Positions 44,656 to 53,706 of a stretch of 64,000 nt of DNA are shown one piece after another. The notes under the pieces are model-generated. The model worked only from the letters and a program-made list of their open reading frames with translations, was not told the origin of the DNA and ran no database searches. How positions within the stretch are numbered: position 1 is the stretch's first letter; each line of letters begins with the position of its first letter. The position numbers and the translations under genes are program-made. Source of the DNA: Pseudomonadota bacterium (GTDB lineage: Bacteria > Bdellovibrionota_B > Oligoflexia > Oligoflexales > CAIYRB01); NCBI GenBank assembly GCA_026390435.1, contig JAPLFY010000036.1, positions 124,001-188,000 on the forward strand. Reading direction: 5' to 3'.

Positions 44656-45024
44656 ATGCCTAATATCACGCTAACCTCAGATGCTTTGATTGCTGCATTA
44701 GAGTTACAGCAGAGTGAGCCCTCATACCATGGATTACCACTACGCCTTTATATTGAGGGTAAAGGCTGTGATGGCTTCTATTATGGCGCCACATTCGCTA
44801 CCCCCGAACCTGATGATGTCGCATTCAGGCAAGCAGACCTAGACATCGTGATCGACCAAAGCTCACTTGAGTTTATCGATGGGTCGACTATCGAATGGGT
44901 CAATGACGAGCGTGGAACTGGATTTTTATTCAACAATCCAAATCACACTCGCTACCGCGGCAAATTTTATAAGCGCAAGTCGTGGCAAGAAAAATTTAGT
45001 TCTTCTTCTCAATTACCAACTTAG
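44656..45024 (+). CDS. IscA/ErpA-like (HesB fold) protein lacking the C-terminal CxC
   Basis: A 122-residue protein of the A-type Fe-S carrier fold. It keeps the first ligand region KGCDGFYYG (Cys38) and the pattern VIDQSSLEFIDGSTIEWV, then GTGFLFNNPN. In active A-type carriers NPN is followed by a CGCG-type pair; here it reads HTRYRGKFYKR, so two of three cysteines are missing. ATG 44656 has AAGGA at 44644-44648. Its end overlaps the gene on the opposite strand by 29 bases. It may be a non-cluster-binding paralogue. Confidence 0.72.
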   Translation: MPNITLTSDALIAALELQQSEPSYHGLPLRLYIEGKGCDGFYYGATFATPEPDDVAFRQADLDIVIDQSSLEFIDGSTIEWVNDERGTGFLFNNPNHTRYRGKFYKRKSWQEKFSSSSQLPT

Positions 45025-45520
45025 TGCCAATAGGGATCGATGTAATTCCTTGTCCCAGGAATACTATATCAAAAATACCAACACCCATCTTAGTTTCACG
45101 CAAAGACAAAAGACCGGCGCCAATTCGTTCATTTGCTTTCAAGACAATCTTAGCCGTCGAGTCATTTACAGCTAGAGCCTGAATCTGCGGAAAAGACATC
45201 GATTTAGAGGTGGATCCTACAAGGAGATAATTGCCTTTTTGATCCAAAACAATTCCGTCCCAGCCTAAACTAATAAATAGCCATTCAATCAAATCTTCGT
45301 TCGCCGTGGACTTGGGAGCTTGACCAGTCGATAGAATCGTTCGCTTGGCGCCATCCGGCCGAATCACCTGCCATTCACCTTTTTCTGGAGCAAGTACAAC
45401 GCAATCTGCTCCAGTAAGCGCCACCACCGCCGCCAAGCGGTCCATGCCCGCAAATTTTCTCTTATTTAACTTAAAATCCCAGTCTGCATTGGTGCTGTTA
45501 GCAGCAGAGATAAAACTCAA
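44996..45520 (-). CDS. Hypothetical protein, last gene of the FecR operon
   Basis: A 174-residue protein with mixed strands and helices (DRLAAVVALTGADCVVLAPE, EDLIEWLFISLGWDGIVLDQKGNYLLVGS). It has no signal peptide and no known motif. The start is TTG 45520, overlapping the previous stop as TTGA with only a weak ribosome site; a later ATG (Met26) is possible. The C-terminal half shares the pattern VLDQKGNYLLVGS/GTKLVIEKK with the C-terminal region of the FecR-domain protein (GDPLWSLISKGQVLYILKRG), perhaps a shared small domain. Confidence 0.6.
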   Translation of the reverse strand: MSFISAANSTNADWDFKLNKRKFAGMDRLAAVVALTGADCVVLAPEKGEWQVIRPDGAKRTILSTGQAPKSTANEDLIEWLFISLGWDGIVLDQKGNYLLVGSTSKSMSFPQIQALAVNDSTAKIVLKANERIGAGLLSLRETKMGVGIFDIVFLGQGITSIPIGTKLVIEKKN

Positions 45521-45783
45521 TTTATTGAAGAATTTGCGACAGGAGCCACTGGCGCACCGGAGTCCACGGGAGCCACTGCACTACCCACACTTGAGGATGG
45601 AACAGCGACACCCCCTGTAGCAGCGGGTGCAACGGCAGTACCCGCAGCAGGTGGCGCACTGCTTTCCACAGCTGGAGGCGCAACGCTGGGATTATCGATC
45701 TGGGCACCCGCAGTACCGGGAGCCGCTAACATAGCGCCACTACCTAAGATCGATAAGATCACTGACTGCCAAATTTTCGCCAT
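45517..45783 (-). CDS. Small secreted Ala/Pro/Val-rich protein
   Basis: An 88-residue protein made of a signal peptide (ending near GTAGA) and a low-complexity tail of repeated PVA, SAP and GVAVP units with no fold-forming core. ATG 45783 is six bases after AGGA, which overlaps the stop codon of the preceding gene, so translation is coupled. It may be a spacer or adhesive peptide. It overlaps the next gene by four bases. Confidence 0.6.
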   Translation of the reverse strand: MAKIWQSVILSILGSGAMLAAPGTAGAQIDNPSVAPPAVESSAPPAAGTAVAPAATGGVAVPSSSVGSAVAPVDSGAPVAPVANSSIN

Positions 45784-45791
45784 CGCATTCC

Positions 45792-47444
45792 TCACCAGGA
45801 TAAAGCCAGCCCGAGTCCTGCATAGCCAACATCGTAAGAGACACCTGAAATTGCTGCCGGCCCAGATGTCGACACAGAATTACTCGTGAGCCCAATCGAC
45901 TCATAGAAATAAAAAGCTAGAAGTGCCGTCTTCAGCCCGACCCCAAAAAACGGGATCTCAGGACCACCAGTAAAATAAGCATCTACGCCGAATCTATTAG
46001 AGGTAACTTTTCCGCCACTCTTCAACAACGAATAACCCGTATTAATCCCGTACCAACCGCGGACAGTGTACCAACTCGACAGCTCCTCTAAACCAACTTC
46101 AAGACCGAGAGAAAAAGTCCGACCGAGGTTAAATTCAGCCATTTCTGCGACATTTTGGTTGTTATCGTAGATCGGCAGTGTGGCATTAAAGGTCCATGCA
46201 CCCAGCTTGGGATCGATAGTCACCCGATCCACCAAAAATCCTGGATTAAAATCCCAGGAAAACCCAACGACGTGCCTTGAAAAGCTAATCGATGCTTCAA
46301 CAGGACCGGTGCTACCCGATAAACTCGCTTTTGTTCGGGGCATTGCATCGTAATAGTAACGCAGACCCTTAAGGGGTCCGCCACGCATCTCAAATAGAAG
46401 ACCAAATATTTTAGTCTTATTTAACAAAGCACCAAGTCCGCCTACTCCTGGCAGAATTTCTTTACCAAAGCGGACACCTAAGTAGCCAGAAGCTGCTGCG
46501 TCAAGAAGCTGCGTTAAAAGATCCTTGCCACCCGTAAAAAAATCGTTTAAGGCACCATTTTTTCCCGCCAGATCTAGATCTAGATGCGCACCGTTGATAG
46601 TTTTTTGCAATTCTGATTTATGCGCTCCAGGTCCCTCAGACGACTGCGCCCAAAGGGGACCAGCCGCAAGCGCGGCATCTACGGCGGGAGTAATCTCATA
46701 CAAGACATCCCCACCCACTAGGCTTGATTGCTTGCCCTTCTTCTTCTTCTTCTTTGGAAGATTCACTTTACTGCGAGTAGCTGCCCCGACAACTTGGCTT
46801 CGCCACTGCTTCTGATCTTCGTCCCACGCCAACCTATATAAAACCAAATAGCGTGGGGCCTCCGGTACTTGGTATTTAAACTTCCTCGCTTTTCCGGATC
46901 GCCAATAGCGACTTGAGAAACTAGGTGGACTGCCCTTAATCCGACCTTTAGTAACCAGCATACCCATTGGACTACTGTCCAATAGCGAATAGGCCACGAG
47001 ATCGGAGTACTCCTCGTCCTTGAAAAACTTAAGGAAGTATTCGGATGGAGGTGCAATATACTCGCCGATCACGCTCGTCGCTGCCCCATCCTGATGAACT
47101 AGCTGAAATTTTATTTCCTTTAACCCATCTGAAACGATCACGCTCCACCGGCTTGGTTTATCGGGACCAGAGACCGTCTTGCCGCCCTGATAGCAGCTGT
47201 ATGAGCCAAAGGCCCCGAATCCGTAGGGGCCTTTTCCAACGCTCAGCGCGGACCCCAGATTCTTACAAGCGCGTTTCCAATCTTTAAGATATTGCTTGGC
47301 CTCCGCCTTATCCTTTGGAACCTTACGGCTAGACTTAAGGTCTAAAACAATACGCAAATGATCTACTTTTATCTCTTCGCCAAAGGCTTTAGACGCCCCC
47401 GCAAGAATCAACAACATTAGCAATTTGCGTACAATCAGATGCAC
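45792..47444 (-). CDS. Large secreted protein with a probable outer-membrane beta-barrel half
   Basis: A 550-residue protein. It has a signal peptide (to about residue 22), an N-terminal domain of about 220 residues with conserved-looking KDWKRACKNLGSAL and YGFGAFGSYSC, and a poly-lysine segment (about 229-240; KKKKKKGKQ). From about residue 310 come many amphipathic strands (WYTVRGWYGINTGYSLL, FGVGLKTALLAFYFYESIGL), ending in YDVGYAGLGLALSW with a terminal Trp, as barrels do. The start is GTG 47444. It is the second gene of the FecR operon, 42 bases downstream of the FecR gene. Confidence 0.7.
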   Translation of the reverse strand: MHLIVRKLLMLLILAGASKAFGEEIKVDHLRIVLDLKSSRKVPKDKAEAKQYLKDWKRACKNLGSALSVGKGPYGFGAFGSYSCYQGGKTVSGPDKPSRWSVIVSDGLKEIKFQLVHQDGAATSVIGEYIAPPSEYFLKFFKDEEYSDLVAYSLLDSSPMGMLVTKGRIKGSPPSFSSRYWRSGKARKFKYQVPEAPRYLVLYRLAWDEDQKQWRSQVVGAATRSKVNLPKKKKKKGKQSSLVGGDVLYEITPAVDAALAAGPLWAQSSEGPGAHKSELQKTINGAHLDLDLAGKNGALNDFFTGGKDLLTQLLDAAASGYLGVRFGKEILPGVGGLGALLNKTKIFGLLFEMRGGPLKGLRYYYDAMPRTKASLSGSTGPVEASISFSRHVVGFSWDFNPGFLVDRVTIDPKLGAWTFNATLPIYDNNQNVAEMAEFNLGRTFSLGLEVGLEELSSWYTVRGWYGINTGYSLLKSGGKVTSNRFGVDAYFTGGPEIPFFGVGLKTALLAFYFYESIGLTSNSVSTSGPAAISGVSYDVGYAGLGLALSW

Positions 47445-47486
47445 AGGTTGCCCACCAATAATTTAGACACAATGATTATCAACGTC

Positions 47487-49172
47487 TCAATTGTGCGACA
47501 CAATTTCGACTTTTTTCACAAAAATTGCTTGAGCTTGATTGCCAATGAAAGATGTCAATTCTGCGCTGGACTTCAGGAATTCCTGACTGACTGGATAAAG
47601 AGTACCTCTCTTTAAAATATACAAAACTTGACCCTTACTAATCAAGGACCACAAGGGATCTCCCGAGTTATGTTGACCAAAACCTTGAACATCGCGATAT
47701 GCCGTGCGCTGGCCTTTAAACACAAAATCACCACCAAGCAACGCCATAATCTTATCAATATTCTGTTTATTCATATTTAGACCATACATTTGCGCCACCA
47801 CTTCATCATCACGGACGACGAACATGCCGTCAGTCCCAATCGGACGTCTCCGATCGAGTGCCAACTTGGAGGTGCCGCGGACTAGAGACGCTAATTTGGA
47901 AAAGTCAGAACTTTTAAAAATAAAAATAGAAATTTTAGCATCGACAAGATCGATTTCAGCTTTCTTTGCCAGCCATACGGACGACAGATTCACTACCGTA
48001 GGATTAAAGTCACCCAGGCCTACATTAAGCTGTCCCTCCGGAACCTCACCAATGGAAATTATTTGAGTACCGACAATCCCCTCGCTTACAAATTTTGAAT
48101 GAGCAGATCCACGCACTATCTCGACGCCGGTGCGGGCATTGAACAGATATTTTTTTATTCCCCCAGACATTTTGGATGTGCTAACAATTTTAATAGATTT
48201 TAGAGGGACTCTTATCGTCAAATCTGTCGCCTGATTGGCAAATATCTGCTCGGTTTTACCGTTTCCTGAGATTTCTATAAACGGCCGCAAAGCCAAACTT
48301 GAATCCGTCCTCAAACTATCGGGCATAGATACGGGGAAATCGATGTGCTGATCCAAAATGGATTCAAAAGGACCCATGGTCCAGTATTCCACCCCATTCT
48401 CAGCTGGCTTTGCCTCCATCTTCACTGCCTCGATTGGCGGCAATGCAGGAGCCGGTGCAGGAGCAGGAGCCGGTGCAGGACGCGGGACCTGGGAAGCAGC
48501 GGGAGGTGGCCGCTGTGCCGGTTCAGGGTGCAAAAATACCGTTGTGAGTGCCACATCCTGGGGCGGAGGAGGGGGAGGAGGCGCGATTGCTGCCACAGCA
48601 GGCTTTATGGCTGCCACAATTTCTTGAAAATCAGCATTGCTTGCAATTGATTGGGTTTGAAATTTCTTTACCTCTTTACTGCCCTGAGCTTTAAAAACCG
48701 CGACCTTTTTTCCCGCGGAAATAGTGAAGCTTTCCTCGCCCGCGCGGAGAATCAACGGCGGGCACTGAGTACATTTATCATTAATTTGGGGCACGGCAGA
48801 TCCACGCAAAAGCTTAATGACAAACGCGGTGCCTTTCTCAGATCCAATCGCAGTGATTTTTACTTGAGTATCTTCGCCCAAAAATACTGCGCGTTCCTTA
48901 TCGAAACGTACGCGTGCACTGGATGACTCGCCAGTAGACAACATGTCGCCATCGTGAATCCCCTGTTTATCAATTAACTCGCGCCATCGCACCAAGCCTT
49001 CAGAGCGCGATAAAACTGGCCCATTGCGGTCGTCCAAATACGCAACATATTTATTCTCAATCAAAAGAAATCGATCTTGGAAATAAATAGCAAGGCTTAC
49101 AGCGCTGACTAGAGTCAGCCAAACACCTATGAGAACGTACTTTATTAGTGACCCACGCCGCAAATTGCACAC
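47487..49172 (-). CDS. FecR-domain membrane protein with Pro/Ala-rich linker
   Basis: A 561-residue protein. It has one transmembrane helix near the N-terminus (about 11-29), a FecR-like beta domain (about 55-165: IHDGDMLSTGESSSARVRF, AGEESFTISAGKKVAVFK), a Pro/Ala-rich linker (about 190-245) with a run of eight prolines and PAPAPAPA repeats, and two further beta-rich regions. The start is GTG 49172 with a weak ribosome site. It heads the operon of 49172-44996 and is divergent from the RsbU-type phosphatase gene across 200 bases. In Gram-negatives FecR domains pair with ECF sigma factors, but no sigma gene is here. Confidence 0.78.
   Translation of the reverse strand: MCNLRRGSLIKYVLIGVWLTLVSAVSLAIYFQDRFLLIENKYVAYLDDRNGPVLSRSEGLVRWRELIDKQGIHDGDMLSTGESSSARVRFDKERAVFLGEDTQVKITAIGSEKGTAFVIKLLRGSAVPQINDKCTQCPPLILRAGEESFTISAGKKVAVFKAQGSKEVKKFQTQSIASNADFQEIVAAIKPAVAAIAPPPPPPPQDVALTTVFLHPEPAQRPPPAASQVPRPAPAPAPAPAPALPPIEAVKMEAKPAENGVEYWTMGPFESILDQHIDFPVSMPDSLRTDSSLALRPFIEISGNGKTEQIFANQATDLTIRVPLKSIKIVSTSKMSGGIKKYLFNARTGVEIVRGSAHSKFVSEGIVGTQIISIGEVPEGQLNVGLGDFNPTVVNLSSVWLAKKAEIDLVDAKISIFIFKSSDFSKLASLVRGTSKLALDRRRPIGTDGMFVVRDDEVVAQMYGLNMNKQNIDKIMALLGGDFVFKGQRTAYRDVQGFGQHNSGDPLWSLISKGQVLYILKRGTLYPVSQEFLKSSAELTSFIGNQAQAIFVKKVEIVSHN
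48445..48480 (-). repeat. Pro-Ala coding repeat in the FecR-domain gene
   Basis: A short imperfect tandem repeat (units of GCAGGAGCCGGT type on the plus strand) encodes the PAPAPAPA linker. Repeat length could vary by slippage between strains; the frame would be kept only by steps of three bases. Confidence 0.6.
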
Positions 49173-49374
49173 CTATCTTCCGCTAATTAGCTACCGGAAT
49201 CTCTCGAACAAAGTTGATTCAGTAAGTTGCCGGTCCATAGGACATAGTATCGGGAGCTCGACCAGTCAGCTTTAGCCACCCTTAGCGATCGCCCCTCTTC
49301 CCGGAACGTGAACTTCAGTTTTCAATCGAATATCCGATGGGCTAGATGACTAGAGACCTTGAAAGGCAGTTAAG

Positions 49375-51648
49375 TTGAAACTAGTGACGTTAAAATCTTT
49401 AGGAGCCAAGCTCTTCTATGTCATGAGCACACTGGTGTTAATCACAGTTGCGGGGAACTCATGGCAGTTTTTCCGAACTTTCCGCACGCAGATGCTCGAA
49501 CAAATTCAAGACTCGCTACAAAGCCAAGCGGAGCGATCGAAAGATCAGATCGAAACCACAATTGACACATGGAGATCGCAGGTCGCTATAGCTTTACCGA
49601 CCATGCGGCCCACTAAAGGTGACAAGTCAAAAAATGAAAACAGTGTTCTTCAACGATTTGTCGACGCTAATCCCGATTTTTTTCTGATTCAAATACTTTC
49701 AGCCCCGTCCACAACGAGCTCGGACTTCTCTCTGATTGACGAGGCGCTGACCTCGCACATAAACGATAAAAACTTTGAAGACAAAGACGCTCATGCGGTG
49801 GCTGAACTAATTAAGACGAGCTCTATTAATTGGTTAAAGGGAGTACCAGGTAAAACAAAATCGAATTCGGCTATTGAGAGTCAGGCAAAAATCTCGAAAT
49901 TGCCCCTAGTGACTCTGGCCATTCGCTTTGAGGTTACAAATTCGCAGGGCGTAGTTTGGGCTGTGTTAACGGCTTGGCAGACACCGCTCAACAAGGCGCT
50001 ATCGAAATCTACGTTTATAAAAAGCAGCATTATCGACCGAAGCGGTAAAATATTTGCGTCGTTAGACCCTTTAGAAACGATAAATCGCCCGACAATAAAT
50101 AGCCGATCTCTACTAAAAAGCGCTCTGTCCAGCGACAGCCCCTCTGGCTTTGAACAAGTTTATAAAGATGGTAAAGGAAAAGATAAAGTCGGAGCGTACG
50201 CACGACTACAAAGGTACCCGCTCATACTTGTGATTGAGCAGGACGCAAATGCTGCCACTCAAGCCGTCAAAAAGACACTTCTTTCAACCAGCTTATGGGC
50301 TGGCCTCTTTATTCTGATGGCAGTAATGTTTAGTTTTTTGGCCTCATCACAGATCACAAAAGGTCTCAGAGCCGTCACATATGCGACTGGCCGAATTGCT
50401 GCCGGAGACTTCGCACACAAAGTACCACCAGGTAGCCAGGACGAAGTAGGTGCGCTTGGCAGTGCTGTAAACAACATGTCCCGGAAAATCGTTGACCTGA
50501 TGGCTTCACAAGTCGATAAAGCGCGCGTCGAAAAAGAACTCGAAACGGCAAAAATGGTTCAGAGTACCTTCTTTCCTCGCGCTGCTATTAATCTACCGAA
50601 TGTCCGAGTTGCTGGATTTTATACTCCAGCCTCAGAATGCGGTGGCGATCTTTGGGGACATTATACAATTTCAGATGGACTAGAATTCATTTTCATTGCC
50701 GACGCTATGGGCCATGGTGCCCCCGCAGCTTTAGTAACAGCAATGGCTTATTCAACTACAATGACTGTAGCCGACATTATAAAGCACGAACCGTCGTTTA
50801 GAGATTCGCCAAGCTCAATTCTAGAGCGCCTAAATCGAATCATCTACGAAGCCGTTCAGGGCACTATAAGTATGACTTTTTTTGCATCGATCGTTGACAC
50901 TAATAAAGGGATTCTGACCTATGCGAATGCTGGACACAATTTCCCTGTTATTGTTCCAACAAGCCCTACCGACTCTCGGCTTGGTAAGGCGGCAAAAGAG
51001 CCCAGTAAGAGCGGGACTATTCAACCAATTTCGCTGAAACTAATGGGGACTCCTTTGGGAATGGACCGCGATTCCCAATACAAAGAGCGGACCATCGATC
51101 TCGTTGCTGGAGACAAAATCTTCTATTTCACCGATGGTTTAATCGAGTGCACCTCACCGAAAGGTGACGCGATAGGCCGCAAACATCTGTTGGCAGATGT
51201 TTCTACATTTGCCAATTTAGCTCCTGAAGCGATGATTTCGGCAATTAAAAAACGCGCCTTCGAGTTCTTTGCGAGCCAGCCGCTTGCTGATGACATTACA
51301 ATTGTCGTCGCAGAAATTGACAAAGTGAGACAGCACCAAACAGAACCAATATCAGAACATCCCCATACCCCTCAGGATCGCAGTATAGTCACCCCAGAGT
51401 CGGCCTCTGTGACTCTCGACCTCTCAACAGCGTCACCGGCGCAGCCTGAAGTCGCTTTATTACAGGCCGCAATGGCGGGTCCTAAATTACCTTCAGTTGA
51501 AACACACACAACTCACACAGCTGTGGTGAAAAGTGAGGGAGCAGCCAACCCGAGTGCGCCCGGCAGAACAACTATTGACTCCGGGGCTTGGCCAAAAGTT
51601 TCATCTGGTGGTGGCAAATATAAGCTCAAATTGCCGAGTGTAAGCTGA
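49375..51648 (+). CDS. Membrane-bound PP2C/SpoIIE-type serine phosphatase with sensor and HAMP domains (RsbU-like)
   Basis: A 757-residue signalling protein. It has a transmembrane helix at about 10-30, an extracytoplasmic Cache-like sensor (about 31-300), a second helix (about 302-325), a HAMP domain (about 325-380, ITKGLRAVTYATGRIAAGDFAHKV), a coiled linker and a SpoIIE phosphatase domain (about 400-645). The metal motifs ECGGDLWG and ADAMGHG, then YANAGHNFP and FYFTDGLIE, are intact. The last 110 residues are disordered. The start is TTG 49375, with AAAGG about nine bases upstream. Targets are usually STAS anti-anti-sigma proteins; none is in the window. Confidence 0.92.
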   Translation: MKLVTLKSLGAKLFYVMSTLVLITVAGNSWQFFRTFRTQMLEQIQDSLQSQAERSKDQIETTIDTWRSQVAIALPTMRPTKGDKSKNENSVLQRFVDANPDFFLIQILSAPSTTSSDFSLIDEALTSHINDKNFEDKDAHAVAELIKTSSINWLKGVPGKTKSNSAIESQAKISKLPLVTLAIRFEVTNSQGVVWAVLTAWQTPLNKALSKSTFIKSSIIDRSGKIFASLDPLETINRPTINSRSLLKSALSSDSPSGFEQVYKDGKGKDKVGAYARLQRYPLILVIEQDANAATQAVKKTLLSTSLWAGLFILMAVMFSFLASSQITKGLRAVTYATGRIAAGDFAHKVPPGSQDEVGALGSAVNNMSRKIVDLMASQVDKARVEKELETAKMVQSTFFPRAAINLPNVRVAGFYTPASECGGDLWGHYTISDGLEFIFIADAMGHGAPAALVTAMAYSTTMTVADIIKHEPSFRDSPSSILERLNRIIYEAVQGTISMTFFASIVDTNKGILTYANAGHNFPVIVPTSPTDSRLGKAAKEPSKSGTIQPISLKLMGTPLGMDRDSQYKERTIDLVAGDKIFYFTDGLIECTSPKGDAIGRKHLLADVSTFANLAPEAMISAIKKRAFEFFASQPLADDITIVVAEIDKVRQHQTEPISEHPHTPQDRSIVTPESASVTLDLSTASPAQPEVALLQAAMAGPKLPSVETHTTHTAVVKSEGAANPSAPGRTTIDSGAWPKVSSGGGKYKLKLPSVS

Positions 51649-51661
51649 GCCTCCCTAGCCA

Positions 51662-52324
51662 TTATTTAAGTACGTAGCCACCACCATAGACACTGACAAT
51701 GGTCACTTCAAATTGCCCAAGCTTGGTGCGCAACCTGGAGATATGACTATCGATAGTGCGGGGTGTGAGCTTTATTTCAGGCCAAATGGACATTTGGATC
51801 TCCGCTCGAGATACCGCTTGTCCCCGACGGGCTAGAAGTAGTCGCAGGAGCTGCGCTTCCTTCTGAGGCAATGGCACTGATTCCTTAGACAAAGTGGAAC
51901 TGCAGCGCATTTTTTCGAACTCCAACACTAAATCCCTGTATCTAATTACAGAGCCCTGCGCGGGCGATGGCACTGTTTGCAGGGAATCGGCGATAAACCT
52001 CGAGAAAGACAAACTTTCAAAACCTGGACCATAATGACGCGTAGTCACTTCAGCATCGACGCCGTCCACTGGCTTACTGCCTACCGTCACCAATAGAGTA
52101 CTCACCAAATTGCTTCTTGCAATTGTGTTGATTTGGGGGATAGACCATCGATTAGAACGACAGTCAACGATGAGTGCACTAGGCAGCCGATCACCACTAA
52201 GGCGAGCGAGTTTGCCAAGAGAGTCTAGCGACGCGAAGGCTCTGACAGCAAAATCTCCCATGAGAATGGTAGCTAATCTGGGCGCTGTTTGCTGCGCCTG
52301 TTCGAGGATCCATAAAATGCTCAA
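51662..52324 (-). CDS. OmpR-type winged-helix regulator with degenerate receiver domain
   Basis: A 220-residue protein. The C-terminal 95 residues are a winged-helix DNA-binding domain (LPQKEAQLLRLLLARRGQAVSRAEI, then TIDSHISRLRTKLG and VYGGGYVLK), as in OmpR/PhoB. The N-terminal 115 residues have the size of a receiver, but no aspartate pair at the start and no DxxMPxxDG core; the place of the phospho-Asp reads LIVDCRSNRW. Phosphorylation-independent control is inferred. The start is TTG 52324, with GGAGGG five bases upstream. It converges with the SpoIIE-type gene. Confidence 0.85.
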   Translation of the reverse strand: MSILWILEQAQQTAPRLATILMGDFAVRAFASLDSLGKLARLSGDRLPSALIVDCRSNRWSIPQINTIARSNLVSTLLVTVGSKPVDGVDAEVTTRHYGPGFESLSFSRFIADSLQTVPSPAQGSVIRYRDLVLEFEKMRCSSTLSKESVPLPQKEAQLLRLLLARRGQAVSRAEIQMSIWPEIKLTPRTIDSHISRLRTKLGQFEVTIVSVYGGGYVLK

Positions 52325-52456
52325 GAAATCCCTCCGCAGCGCAGCAGAAAAATTGAATGCAGAAGACCTAAAATTACTTTGGATACTTAATTATAACCGA
52401 TTAATTGCCGATTACGTGATGCTAGCTGGTTTTTTGATCAGAAAGTAAAGCAAACA

Positions 52457-53683
52457 ATGAGCCTTATAAATCTAAAAGATATCCAAGACGCACTGCAACG
52501 CATTAGACCTTTCGTGCCGTGTTCCCCAATAAAGCACTCCATTAACCTTTCAAAGAGGCTTGGGGTTCCGGTTTACCTAAAACTCGAGAATTTAAACCTA
52601 TCAGGCTCATTTAAGATACGAGGGGCCATGAACGCCCTGCTTCAAGTTGATAGCAGCCAGTTGACCCAGGGCGTTATCGCTGCTAGCGCGGGAAATCATG
52701 CTCAGGGAGTAGCTCACACATGTCGCCTTCTAGGAGCCAAGGCCACGATTTTTATGCCAATTCGCTCCCCTCTAGTGAAGGCGGCGGCAACCCGCGAGCT
52801 GGGCGCAGATGTGCGACTTGTGGGAATGACTTATGAGGAAGCTTACAGTGCCGCTGTCGATTGGCAAAAAAATAGCGGAGGGCTGTTGCTACATGGCTTT
52901 AATGACGAGAGAGTCATCGCAGGTCAGGGAACGATCGGATTAGAGCTTTTAGATCAGATTCCCGATCTTGGAATGGTGGTGGCTAGCATAGGTGGCGGTG
53001 GCTTAGCCGCCGGTGTTGCGATAGCCTTAAAATCTGTGCGAGCCGATGTGCAGGTTATTGGAGTTCAATCTACCGCTTACCCCGCAATGCATCAGTCGGT
53101 ACGTAGTCACAGCCTCATCGGAGCTGCAGCCGGATACACCATCGCCGACGGGATCGCAATTAAGGTGCCTAGTGCCACCACCTTCGAGATCATCGAAAAG
53201 CACTGCGACGAGATTGTTTTGGTCGATGAGGATGAAATAGCCTCATCTGTAATGAATCTGATGGAGTGGGAGCACATGCTTGCAGAGGGCGCAGGAGCCG
53301 CTGCTGTTGCAGCACTCTGGAAATTAGATCCACAAGTTATCCACAGTCTTAATAATCGCGCTGTAGTTTGCATAATTTCGGGCGGTAACATAGACGTAAA
53401 TCTTCTCAAACGAATCATTCCAATCGGCCTAAAGCACTCCGGGCGTCTTTTTAGATTGGCAGTGCGAATTCAAGATAGGCCCGGCCGCCTCGCTGAATTA
53501 CTAAATGTAGTCAGCAAAGCGGGAGCAAACCTTCAGGAAGTTAGTCACAACAGATTATTCAATGCAATCGGGTTCGATGATGTCGAGGTCATACTTGACC
53601 TCGAAACCATCGATTCTCTGCATCAAGACACCGTCATGAAAACTTTAACAAACCATCAATTTAAATTTAAAAAGCTCGATTAG
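52457..53683 (+). CDS. Threonine ammonia-lyase with C-terminal ACT domain
   Basis: A PLP enzyme making 2-oxobutanoate from threonine, for isoleucine synthesis or threonine breakdown. The 408 residues include SGSFKIRGA with the PLP Lys53, SAGNHAQG, and GGGGLAAGVA for phosphate binding. The C-terminal 75 residues (RLAVRIQDRPGRLAELLNVVSKAGANL) are an ACT-like regulatory domain. This single-ACT layout matches the 400-residue IlvA/TdcB-like group rather than E. coli IlvA with two ACT-like domains. 2-oxobutanoate also feeds propionyl-CoA, which would link to the mutase here. No clear Shine-Dalgarno sequence precedes ATG 52457. Confidence 0.92.
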   Translation: MSLINLKDIQDALQRIRPFVPCSPIKHSINLSKRLGVPVYLKLENLNLSGSFKIRGAMNALLQVDSSQLTQGVIAASAGNHAQGVAHTCRLLGAKATIFMPIRSPLVKAAATRELGADVRLVGMTYEEAYSAAVDWQKNSGGLLLHGFNDERVIAGQGTIGLELLDQIPDLGMVVASIGGGGLAAGVAIALKSVRADVQVIGVQSTAYPAMHQSVRSHSLIGAAAGYTIADGIAIKVPSATTFEIIEKHCDEIVLVDEDEIASSVMNLMEWEHMLAEGAGAAAVAALWKLDPQVIHSLNNRAVVCIISGGNIDVNLLKRIIPIGLKHSGRLFRLAVRIQDRPGRLAELLNVVSKAGANLQEVSHNRLFNAIGFDDVEVILDLETIDSLHQDTVMKTLTNHQFKFKKLD

Positions 53684-53701
53684 AAAAGGCGCTTTCGCGC
53701 C
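53682..53701 (-). terminator. Rho-independent terminator downstream of lon
   Basis: On the minus strand GGCGC, a GAAA tetraloop and GCGCC (53701-53688) are followed by TTTTCTA. The compact GNRA-capped stem lies six bases past the end of lon. On the plus strand the same stem is followed by ATTCTTC and may also slow transcription leaving ilvA. Confidence 0.75.
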
Positions 53702-53706
53702 ATTCT

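Noticed and set aside
46735-46760. CTT repeat as a microsatellite
   Set aside because: It encodes the poly-lysine segment of the outer-membrane candidate and is short; not listed separately.
48558-48585. G-rich stretch as a possible G-quadruplex
   Set aside because: Fully explained as the antisense of eight proline codons in the FecR-domain gene.
52110-52448. Plus-strand ORF of 112 residues opposite the winged-helix gene
   Set aside because: Mostly antisense of a well-supported coding gene, with no ribosome site; the tail into the ilvA upstream gap has no recognisable features.
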